Part shown: piece after piece, positions 56,243 through 64,000 of the stretch | How the letters are laid out: the number at the start of each line of letters is the position of its first letter | Numbering within the stretch: the first letter of the stretch is position 1 | Assembly (NCBI GenBank): GCA_021397845.1 | Contig: CM038044.1 | Span: 104,282,942-104,346,941 of the forward strand | Direction: 5' to 3' | Length of the DNA stretch: 64,000 nucleotides | From: Areca catechu | Taxonomy: Eukaryota; Streptophyta; Magnoliopsida; Arecales; Arecaceae | Notes under the pieces: model-generated | The model's input: the letters and a program-made list of their open reading frames with translations, nothing else | Database searches by the model: none | Told to the model about the DNA's origin: nothing | Position numbers and translations under genes: made by a program

Positions 56243-56763
56243 ATTCTCCCAGGGTGGGAGGAACTCGACCCTGTCGAGTATGGATCCAGTTGGCTCTGGT
56301 ATCTCTCCAAGAGGTCTGGGTCCAGCTCTTGTAACTCTTCTCGGGAGATCCAAGAGTCATCAGAATCTGGCCTTCCTAGCCAGCGGACCAGGTATCTTTG
56401 GTATCCTCGATTACGAGTAGAGATAACCTGATTATCCAGGATCTTTTCAATCTGCTCTTTCCTCACAGGCCAATTTGTTGGTGGACACACAGGGTCAGGT
56501 TCACTCTCAAGAGCAGGATTAGGTTCAAAAGCCTCACTGGGAATCACAGCTGGCTCCCTATACTCTACTAGGTCTGTAATGTTGAAAGTGGAGCTAATGC
56601 CTAGTTTTGGAGGCAACTCGAGCACATAGGCATTGGATCCTACTCTCTTTACCACTCTAAATGGTCCAGCTCCCCTAGCATGTAACTTTCTAACGGTTCC
56701 AGGAGGAAACCGTTCAGGCCTTAACCTAATCATTACATAGTCTCCTTCGTCAAAAGTTTTGAC
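56185..56763 (-). pseudogene. Gypsy I integrase C-terminus and chromodomain
   Basis: VKTFDEGDYVMIRLRPERFP, then GPFRVVKRVGSNAYVLELPP (GPY/F-type module), then EKILDNQVISTRNRGYQRYL and VRWLGRPDSDDSWISREELQ, a chromodomain with its aromatic residues and the YLVRW strand. The chromodomain may steer integration to marked chromatin (known for the group). A stop at 56764 (probably CGA to TGA) cuts it from the integrase core in the same frame. The frame runs into the LTR before ending at 56185. Confidence 0.92.
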
Positions 56764-57704
56764 TCACCTTTGAGAATCAGCCAATTTCTTATAAGTTTCA
56801 TTACTTAAATTTGTTTTGGCTTGAATTTCTTTATGCAAGTCTTTTATATGCTGTGCAAAAACTTCGGCAGACTCGAAGACCCGTGTGTGGACTGGTAAAG
56901 GAGCTAGGTCAAGAGGTGTGTGGAGTTTGTAACCATGCACAATTTCAAATGGACTCTTACCCGTAGACCTATTGACCGAGTCATTATATGCAAATTCAGC
57001 TCTAGGTAAGTACAAATCCCAGTTCCTAATGTTTTCACCAACAAGACACCTTAGCAGATTGCCTAAACTACGGTTCACTACTTCGGTTTGGCCGTCAGTC
57101 TGGGGATGATAGGCAGTTGAAAACTTAAGTTTGTCCCTAACTTATGCCAAAGGGTTTTCCATAAATAGCTGGTGAACCGAACATCCCTATCTAAAACAAT
57201 GGTCTTGGGTAGGCCATGGAGTCGAACTATCTCATTGAAGAACATGGTGGCTACCTTAGACGCATCAAATGTTTGGGAACAAGGCAAGAAATGGGCCATT
57301 TTGTAAAATCGGTCTACTACAACACAGATAGAGTCATGCCTCCTCTGGGTCTTAGGCAAACCTAACACAAAGTCCATGCTCACATCTTGCCAAGGACGAT
57401 CTGGGACAGGGAGTGGGGTATAAAGGCCGGTGTTCTGTTTTCGTTGTTTGGCAACAGCGCAGGTTCGACACCTAGCCACAATGTGTGCTACATCTCTTTT
57501 TAAGCTAGGCCAGAAAAAATGGTCTTCAATAGACAGGGTGGTCTTATCTTTTCCGAAATGGCCAGCTAAACCTCTAGCATGAGTTTCCCAAATCAAGAAT
57601 TCCCTAAGAGAGGTTCTAGGGATGCAAAGCCTATTCTTAAAGAACTGAAAGCCATCTAAAAGGGAATAATCCTTATGTTCACTAGATGGTTCTTGAGTTA
57701 GATC
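56764..57704 (-). pseudogene. Gypsy I integrase core
   Basis: HHCC zinc region (GHFGKDKTTLSIEDHFFWPS, HIVARCRTCAVAKQRK), then DVSMDFVLGLPKTQR with the first Asp, DSICVVVDRFYKMAHFL, and VLDRDVRFTSYLW with the second Asp. A frameshift near 57100-57130 moves the Glu-bearing part into the next frame (VNRSLGNLLRCLVGE after it), followed by WDLYLPRAEFAYNDSVNRST. A stop at 57705 separates it from RNase H in frame (CAG to TAG). Confidence 0.93.
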
Positions 57705-59256
57705 CTAGTATACAGTCTTGAAATCCGGACACGACTCATATTCTTCTTTGATTTGCTCAAACCCTATGACTTCAGCCCTAACAGAATTCAACAACAAAGA
57801 TCGACGACTAAGGGCATCAGCTACCTTATTTTCAGACCCAGCCTTATGCTTCAAAACAAAAGTATAGGACTGGATATACTCTACCCACTTAGCATGCCTA
57901 GGGTTAAGCTTCTTCTGAGAATTCAAGAATCTAAGAGCCTCATGGTCCGAAAATAGCACAAATTCTTGCGGTAGTAAATAATGTCTCCAGTAACGCAAAG
58001 CTTGCACTACCGCGTAAAATTCCTTATCATAGGTAGAATACCTAAGCTTAGCATCATTAAGTTTTTCACTAAAGAATGCTATGGGATGGTTCTCTTGGCT
58101 TAGGACTCCACCTATACCTACTCCTGAAGCATCACAGGCAACCTCAAATACCTTTGAAAAGTCCGGTAGTCTCAAAATGGGTGCCTGGGTCATCCTATCC
58201 TTAAGATCTGGGAAGGCTTTATGGGCTGCTTTGGTCCACTGAAATTCTCCCTTCCTGATGCAGTCTGTGATAGGAGCAACTACGGTACTAAACCCCTTGA
58301 TGAATCTCCTATAGAAGGTAGCCAAGCCATGAAAACTTCTGACTTCATGCACACTGGTCGGCTCTGGCCATTCTACTATGGACCTAATCTTTTCAGGGTC
58401 GGCAGCCACGCCGTCAGGGGTTACAACAAATCCAAGGAAGATAATTCTACTGGTCATAAATTCACACTTTTTGAGATTACCGTAGAGACTATCACTCCTC
58501 AAAACTTGACAGACTTGTCTAAGGTGGCCTAGGTGATCTGCAGGGGTCTTACTATAGATCAGGATGTCATCAAAATAGACCACTACAAACTTCCCTATGA
58601 AAGCTCTAAGTACATGGGTCATAATCCTCATGAAAGTACTAGGGGCATTGGACAACCCAAAAGGCATAACAACCCATTCATAGAGACCATCCTTAGTTTT
58701 GAAGGCTGTTTTCCACTCATCCCCTGGTCTAATCCTAACCTAATGATAGCCTCTCTTGAGATCAATTTTAGAAAAAACCATGGCACCGGCCATCATATCA
58801 AGCATGTCATCTAGTCTAGGGATGGGGAACCTATACTTGATTGTGATTTTATTGATGGCACGACTGTCAACACACATCCTCCACATGCCATCCTTCTTCG
58901 GGGTTAGAAGTGCAGGGACTGCACAAGGGCTAAGACTCTCTCTAATGAACCCCTTCCTCAACAATTCGCCAACCTGCTTTTGCAGTTCTTTATGCTCCGA
59001 TGGATTCATCCTATAATGGGGCAAGTTGGGTAAAGTAGCTCCTGGGACTAAATCTATGGAATGCTGAATATCCCTAAGAGGTGGAAGGTGGTCTGGCAGA
59101 TCCTCGGGAAAAACATCCTTAAATTCTTTTAAAAAGGCTTAACTTCCTGAGGAGGCTTGAGGGTGTAGGAGTCCTAAGTTCCTTAGCAGTCAACATCCAA
59201 ATGGGTGAACCACTATGAATCTCTTGTTCTAGATCCTTGGCACTAATTAGGTTCAC
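57705..59256 (-). pseudogene. Gypsy I reverse transcriptase and RNase H
   Basis: N-terminal RT (58740-59024): HKELQKQVGELLRKGFIRES, LTPKKDGMWRMCVDSRAINK, FSKIDLKRGYH, then one stop at 58740 (CAG to TAG) in frame. The rest, 57705-58667, is fully open: MPFGLSNAPSTFMR, VVYFDDILIYSK with catalytic FDD, FLGFVVTPDGV, RFIKGFSTVVAPI, then RNase H with VACDASGVGIGGVLSQE, YSTYDKEFYAVVQALRYWRH and the end NKVADALSRRS. The link to protease (59025-59256) has a stop and a frameshift. Only few changes would separate it from an active copy. Confidence 0.95.
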
Positions 59257-59651
59257 TCAAGTCTTCATTTCTCTGACCTTACTAGTTCCTTTAGCTACCT
59301 TGTCCTTAGGAGGGACTGAATGGATTGTGATTTTCTTCCCATTGAAACTAAAGACACAGGTGCTGGATTTTCCTAAGAGGGTGGCATCATGATCATACAA
59401 CCAAGGTCTTCCAAGAATTATACTGCTCACCCCCATGGGCAAGACATCACACCAAATCTTCTCTTGATAGGATTGCATTTGGATTTGGACCTGACATCTA
59501 GACTGGATGGGTATAGAGGTAGAGTCTACCCAAGAAACCTTATAGGGGTTGGGGTGGGGGACTGGGGTTAAGCCTAACATTTTGACAGTGCTAGTAGAAA
59601 TGGCATTCACACAGCTCCCACTATCTATGATGATTTTACAAACCTTATCCC
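59257..59651 (-). pseudogene. Gypsy I aspartic protease
   Basis: IIIDSGSCVNAISTSTVKML carries the D-S-G triad (codons at about 59600-59640). Then WCDVLPMGVSSIILGRPWLY with the flap and the ILGRPW block typical of Gypsy proteases. A small frameshift near 59660 separates it from gag. It ends at a stop at 59257 in the linker before RT. Confidence 0.92.
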
Positions 59652-60971
59652 CTAGTTTAAGAAAGTCTGTAGGATGTTAGTCCTACGCCAATCTTCCTGA
59701 ACTTTAGTCTGGGACAGGATGCATCTCACAACCCCTAAGTGGTCAGATTCAGTGGATTCTTCCTCTTCTTCATACTCATCAACCAAATTCATTCCGGCCT
59801 CATAAACTTCTTCTTCAAACTCCTCATTAGGCTCGGAATTCTCTTCTCCTCCCTCTTCTATATATAGGGATCTACGAGGGCACTGGCTAGAAACATGACC
59901 TACCTTATGACACTTAAAATAAGCTATGGCTGTGCACTGAGTGGAGATATGACCGGGCTTCTGGCACTTAAAACAGACGATACTAGGGGTTCTCTGGGTG
60001 TCAGGTGCCTTACCTTTGTCCATGGGCCTAGGGGTGGGGATACCCTGATTAGGCTTGCTAGGGGTAACCTGGCTAGGTCCATTTCTTGGGATTGGGCCAC
60101 TAACCCTAGATGGCATGGGTCCTCTCTGAAACTTCTCAGTGTTCAGTGCAATCTGATAGGCTTGGTTTAGGTCAGTAACCTCTCTCAGAAACAACTCTCT
60201 CTTAATATCTTCCCTAAGTCCAGCCCTAAATCTAGACAAAGTGACCTCATGGGCTTCACTCACATCACATCTCATCAGGTATTCATCAAAGGTGGTTATG
60301 TAGTCTGAAACAGATCGGTTCCCTTGTTTCAAAGTCTGCCATTGGTCTAACAGATTTTGCTGGTATGAAATGGGTAGGTACTTGTCTCTAAGTTTCTCTT
60401 TCATACCCTGCCAAGTGGTTATGGGCTCTACATTTCGTCTTCTAGTGGTCAGCTCAATGTTCCCCCAGTATAACCTAGCTTGACATATTAATTTCATCTT
60501 GGCAAACTTGAATTTCCTCTCCTCAGACATGGCATACCACTCAAAGTACTGGTCCATCTCACCCTCCCAATCAGAATACACCTTAGGATTTAGGCTACCA
60601 TCAAAAGTGGGTGCATCTAACTTGATGTTTCGAATGAACCTATCATCTCTATCCTCAGGTTCTGGGTCAGGCCTCCTATGATTAGGTTCAGGATCTCGGT
60701 ATAAAGGTCTTCTAGGCTCTTGGTGTGGGTGAGGTTGAGGTACATTAAAATCTGGGTCAGGAGTCCAGTTCCGATGCCTAGGTTCCTCTAGCACTTGGAC
60801 TCGATCCCTAAGCTGGGAAAAATCCTCATGGACTTGTTCTTTAAATTGGGCAACAGTGGTAGTCACATCCTGACTCAGTTTGTTCATACTCTCAGTAAGA
60901 GCTCTAACCATGGCTTCTAAATCAGGTTGGGTTTGACCAGGTTGGTAGGGCACTCCATTCCGGGTAGACAT
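59652..60971 (-). CDS. Gypsy I gag
   Basis: Open over 439 codons from MSTRNGVPYQPGQTQ. An N-terminal coiled-coil-like part (MNKLSQDVTTTVAQFKEQVH) and a Pro/Arg-rich stretch come first. The retrotransposon-gag domain follows (KLDAPTFDGSLNPKVYSDWE, FAKMKLICQARLYWGN, SVSDYITTFDEYLMRC). Then two knuckles: CFKCQKPGHISTQC is complete; YFKCHKVGHVSSQC has Tyr for its first Cys. A Glu-rich tail ends it. Gag forms particles and binds RNA. Full reading frame, but the frame to protease is shifted at the end (about 59660), which could be a lesion or a programmed shift; I favour a lesion. Confidence 0.94.
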   Translation of the reverse strand: MSTRNGVPYQPGQTQPDLEAMVRALTESMNKLSQDVTTTVAQFKEQVHEDFSQLRDRVQVLEEPRHRNWTPDPDFNVPQPHPHQEPRRPLYRDPEPNHRRPDPEPEDRDDRFIRNIKLDAPTFDGSLNPKVYSDWEGEMDQYFEWYAMSEERKFKFAKMKLICQARLYWGNIELTTRRRNVEPITTWQGMKEKLRDKYLPISYQQNLLDQWQTLKQGNRSVSDYITTFDEYLMRCDVSEAHEVTLSRFRAGLREDIKRELFLREVTDLNQAYQIALNTEKFQRGPMPSRVSGPIPRNGPSQVTPSKPNQGIPTPRPMDKGKAPDTQRTPSIVCFKCQKPGHISTQCTAIAYFKCHKVGHVSSQCPRRSLYIEEGGEENSEPNEEFEEEVYEAGMNLVDEYEEEEESTESDHLGVVRCILSQTKVQEDWRRTNILQTFLN

Positions 60972-61854
60972 GATGCAAGCAAATACACAAAATGAGACTC
61001 AACTGAATGACTACGGGCTAACTAGACCTAGAGCCCAAACTAGATGCCCAATCAGAGTGGCAAGCTAGCTTGTAGTAATTCAAGACTCAGCCAGGCAGGT
61101 GTAAGGGAGTGTTAGGTCCCTGAATGCCAATCATAGACACCAATCAGAGATTGGCCAGGTAGGCGGACCAGCACACAAGCCCTTCGGGATAGAATCCCTG
61201 AACCACCATTCTAGACACTGAGTACAAAGCACACACAGAGTAACCAGACAAACTGACTCAACACTAGCCTTGACCCGACTTGTTGATGTCCCTAGCCCAC
61301 TAGGGCAAATTAGGTCTAATCAATTTTAGATTAAAGGCTTAGGTTCGAATGAAGGGGTGGTGGTTTTGGGCTAAGGAGAGGTTTTCAACTCCTCCCTATA
61401 TCTTAGATGCTCAAATGCCCTTAAGGTGAATTAAGAGATGAACACTCAAAAAATAATTGGATTGCAGAACACAAAAACAGAGTTGCAGTAATTTAATTCT
61501 CAGAAATTGCACGGAAACTAATAAATCATGAGAAAATTATGAAAATTAGTTTCAATTATACTGGTTCCAGAAAAACAAAAATCACTAAATTTGGAGTTAC
61601 TTGAAGTGAGAAATAATTCCTGCAACAGGGTAATTACGGGATGAAAACAGAGCACTTCCCCGTTTACAATTTCTGCTACGAAGTTGTAACCCAACGGATC
61701 CCCTACATGCCCTAGGAACACCCCGTGGAATGGGAAGAGGAGGTTTGCACCTCGCTTCGTTCCTAGGACCGGACGTCCTGGGGAGTCTACTTCGAGCAGA
61801 CAAAGTAAAAAGAGAGGGACTCAAACAAGCAATCAAACAGAAATCCTAGACAGG
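60972..61854 (-). other. Gypsy I leader
   Basis: About 880 bp between gag and PBS without a recognisable protein. The small ORFs on either strand (61518-61836) are not supported. It contains the inverted words CCAATCA / TGATTGG around 61125-61155. Confidence 0.6.
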
Positions 61855-61866
61855 GCTCTGATACCA
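61855..61866 (-). promoter_or_regulatory. Gypsy I primer binding site, tRNA-iMet
   Basis: GCTCTGATACCA on the plus strand, followed by AAAA before the LTR at 61871. Confidence 0.94.
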
Positions 61867-61870
61867 AAAA

Positions 61871-63475
61871 TGATGCAGAACAAAGAACAAAGAAGCGTAT
61901 GCGGAAGTAAATTTAAGATTAATTCTTCTTTTTTTTTTTATTTCAGAAATTGGCTTTGACTCAAAGTAAAGCTAAACTAAGTTGAAGGAAACTAGGTAAG
62001 GATTGAAAGCACAATTTAGAAGAAACTAAATTATCAGAGTAGTTCAGAAGTAACGGATCGCTGGGGGTTGAGAAACTCCCAGACCTAGGGTTTCGCTCTG
62101 AACTTTCAACAGAACAGAAATAGAGAGGAGAGATGGTTTACTAACCAGACAGTGATCTTCTCAGGATTTTGGTGGAAGAATTCTCTCGAGCAGATTGTGG
62201 AATCCTCGGAGTCGGCTATCTTCGCAATGGATCCTCCAATACTGGTCTTGTGGTTTGGTCGGCTTCTCCTGGACTCAAGATCTGGGAAAGAAGAGGAACA
62301 AGTGATGGATTTCAGATACTCAAGAAAAGATTTACCAGGTTGAAGAACTTGAAAGCTGAAGTTGCTGAAATCAGGATTCTCCTGGAGGCCGATCTGACTT
62401 CTTCTTAGAACTGCTGTAGATATGAAGTATCTGGACTGGAGCTGGATGCTGGTGGCCGGCCTGGACTTGGAGAGGGTGGCCGTGAGAAGTGGAATAGACT
62501 AGGGCTTGGTGGAAAGAGAAGGGTGATGGCGGCTAGGGTTTGGGAGTGGAGTGGCTAACCTAGGGTTTGGGTTTTGGAGATCTCACACCTCCTCAAGGTT
62601 CCAGGGGAACCCGGATTTACTCCCTCACGGAGCTCAACACCTGGATGCAAGTGCGGAAGAGAGAAAACACAAAGTTTGCTAAAAAATAATTGGCTTCATT
62701 CATCTGATTGATTTAAACTTACAAGAGGGGTTTAATTTATAAGGCTTTACAAGGGAGTAGGGTTTTACATCTTCCCATGTGGGACTAAAGGAGGGGATCT
62801 ACAAATCAGGATAAATCATACACATATGGTCGGCCAAGGTACCAAAAAAATTTGATTTGGGTTATAAAAGGCAGGTAGATGGCGCCTCCTTGTTGGATCT
62901 TCAAGAGAATTTTTTTCCTTCCATGGATCAACTCTTTTGGACTCCTCCTTTTCTTCCTCCCTAAGTCAAGGTCCTTCCCATCTTTGTTTTGGATTTTTTT
63001 GGCAGGTAGTGGGCACCTCCTTGAAGTTCTCTCCAAGAAAATTTCTTCCCATCTTTACTTTGGTTCTCTTGGGAAAGTCTTGGCCGCCCCCTTAATTTGT
63101 GGACTCTTGGTGGATTTCTCCTCATCTAGCGCATGAGAGAAGGAAGCTGCTATCTGTGGAGTGGGGACCAAAGGCTGCTAGATGTAGATATGGCGCCCCC
63201 TGGACTCAGGCGTATGGCTGGGAGTGTGGCTGGGAGTGTGGTGTCCACTTGCTTGGTCTTGGGAGAAAATGTAACACCCCAGGTTGAAACCCTAGTCCAC
63301 TACTGAGTCAACATGACTCAACAAAATAAAATGCAGGTAATGTAGACTCAAGCTAAATTGAGTTGATCTAGTCAACTCTTATTACAAACCAAAAACCCTA
63401 ATTTTTTTCGGGCAAGGTTAATCAGAGATCCAGATGGAGCTCTGAAGTCTTCTTCTGAGTCTGGTGCCCGCACCA
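61871..63475 (-). repeat. Gypsy I 5' LTR
   Basis: 1605 bp; partner of 54642-56242 with few differences. Confidence 0.96.
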
Positions 63476-63480
63476 GATTA

Positions 63481-63963
63481 TGGGTTCCTGGGGCTCATAG
63501 GATGTGGGTGCATAGATTCTAGAGTCATAGGATCTAAAGTCAGGATTTGGGCTTAGATATAGATTGTGGCTCTCTTATCCTGGTCAAAGAAATCTTGATT
63601 AGGTTTCTTAAGGTTGGGCTCAGCACAGGTCCTAAGGTCAGGCTCGGGTTTAGGTCTGGTATGGGGCTTAGGGGTTTTCCTTAGGTCTCCTAATTGGTTC
63701 CCTACCTGGTCAAAACTATTGGTTAAATGGTCAAACCTATTGGTTGCTTGGTTATTCGATTGGATCAATTGGTCAAATCTGTGATTTATTTGGATGGTTA
63801 ATTGGGCATACTGATTTTGGGATTGGGTATTGGAATGGGTCAATTGGTTCATCTAGGTGGTCAATTGGGCAAGCTAATTTTGGGATTGGGTATTCATTTG
63901 GTTCATTTGGGTGATAATCTGGTCACTCATGGCCTTCATAAGAGTCTCAAAATTGGGCTCCAT
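63481..63963 (-). pseudogene. Gypsy J gag, N-terminal part
   Basis: The complement of 63961-63963 is an ATG (MEPNFETLMKAMSDQIITQM). Two stops follow, then an open part 63553-63852 rich in Asn and Gln (HSNTQSQNQYAQLTIQIN, FDQLIQSNNQATNRFDHLT) with short internal repeats and a basic Pro-rich end (KTPKPHTRPKPEPDLR). The low-complexity coiled-coil-like N-terminus is unlike that of Gypsy I but in the same place. The retrotransposon-gag domain itself is missing on both sides of I, so part of gag was deleted. Confidence 0.7.
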
Positions 63964-64000
63964 GGTTGAACTGGGTTGGGGTTTAGACCGTTGGTATTGG
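63964..64000 (-). other. Start of Gypsy J leader, cut by the window edge
   Basis: 37 bases upstream of the gag ATG; nothing further can be said. Confidence 0.4.

Larger units (their letters stand above)
54642..63475 (-). mobile_element. Gypsy I, chromovirus, nearly complete
   Basis: LTRs 54642-56242 and 61871-63475, duplication GATTA on both sides (54637-54641, 63476-63480). Leftwards from the PBS: leader, gag with two knuckles, protease, RT, RNase H, integrase and chromodomain. INT follows RT, the Gypsy order, and the chromodomain marks a chromovirus. The LTRs differ at only a few sites per several hundred bases by eye, so this is the youngest complete insertion here. I count about seven coding lesions. 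It sits in gag of J, a relative. Confidence 0.96.
49702..64000 (-). mobile_element. Gypsy J, deleted relative of I, hosting H and I
   Basis: 3' LTR 49702-52837 (with solo LTR H inside), a short interior 52838-54641, the Gypsy I insertion, then the gag N-terminus up to the right edge; the 5' LTR is outside. The interior jumps from gag to an RNase H scrap and then to the end of integrase, so most of pol has been lost. LTR and interior ends are clearly related to I (ATTCTCCC-GGG-GGAG after the LTR in both). Confidence 0.8.

Noticed and set aside
58221..59016. Plus-strand ORFs opposite Gypsy I RT
   Set aside because: Exact antisense of the well-supported RT domain.

Overview
The window is a stretch of plant nuclear heterochromatin: a pile of nested LTR retrotransposons in which I find no intact host gene. 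Copia elements with a third ORF (SIRE/Maximus style), an Angela/Tork-like Copia and a chromodomain-bearing Ty3/Gypsy element, primed by initiator tRNA-Met and riddled with C-to-T nonsense codons, point to a flowering plant with a repeat-rich genome. A monocot such as a palm is plausible but not shown.

Left block (1-24.7 kb). The oldest layer is Copia D (+), whose 5' part lies off the left edge. Copia B (-) sits in it, with its 5' LTR at 19901-21254. B was hit twice. Copia C (+, 10811-18903, target duplication CCCGG) landed inside the gag zinc knuckle of B. Copia A (-, up to 8563) landed between integrase and RT of B. A then received a Gypsy-type insertion reduced to almost a solo LTR (442-2186, duplication TGATT).

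Middle block (24.7-32.3 kb). It holds an unidentified decayed coding relic, a SINE-like element split by a 5.8-kb composite (25533-31351, duplication GTTTT) whose two ends are inverted copies of one LTR family, a small non-autonomous LTR element (27343-29747) inside that composite, and the 3' end of a LINE.

Right block (32.3-64 kb). An old decayed Copia F (-, 32258 to about 49676) carries a younger Copia G (-, 36414-47593, duplication ATGGA). Next comes a deleted Gypsy J (-), whose 3' LTR holds solo LTR H (49756-51242, duplication AAGTT) and whose gag holds Gypsy chromovirus I (-, 54642-63475, duplication GATTA). I is the best preserved element: about 1.6-kb LTRs that look nearly identical, gag, protease, RT/RNase H, integrase and chromodomain, broken by only a few stops and frameshifts.

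Element logic: LTRs carry promoter and polyadenylation signals, the PBS binds initiator tRNA-Met, gag packages RNA, and PR/INT/RT/RH mature, integrate and copy it. Three features go beyond routine. The leader of A is an array of hairpins with a shared loop and different, individually complementary stems. The 3' spacers of C and G repeat a decamer complementary to their own PBS. In C and G a GAGTCGAC-like motif cluster appears both in the LTR and just upstream of ORF3, each element using its own variant. No function is proved for any of them.
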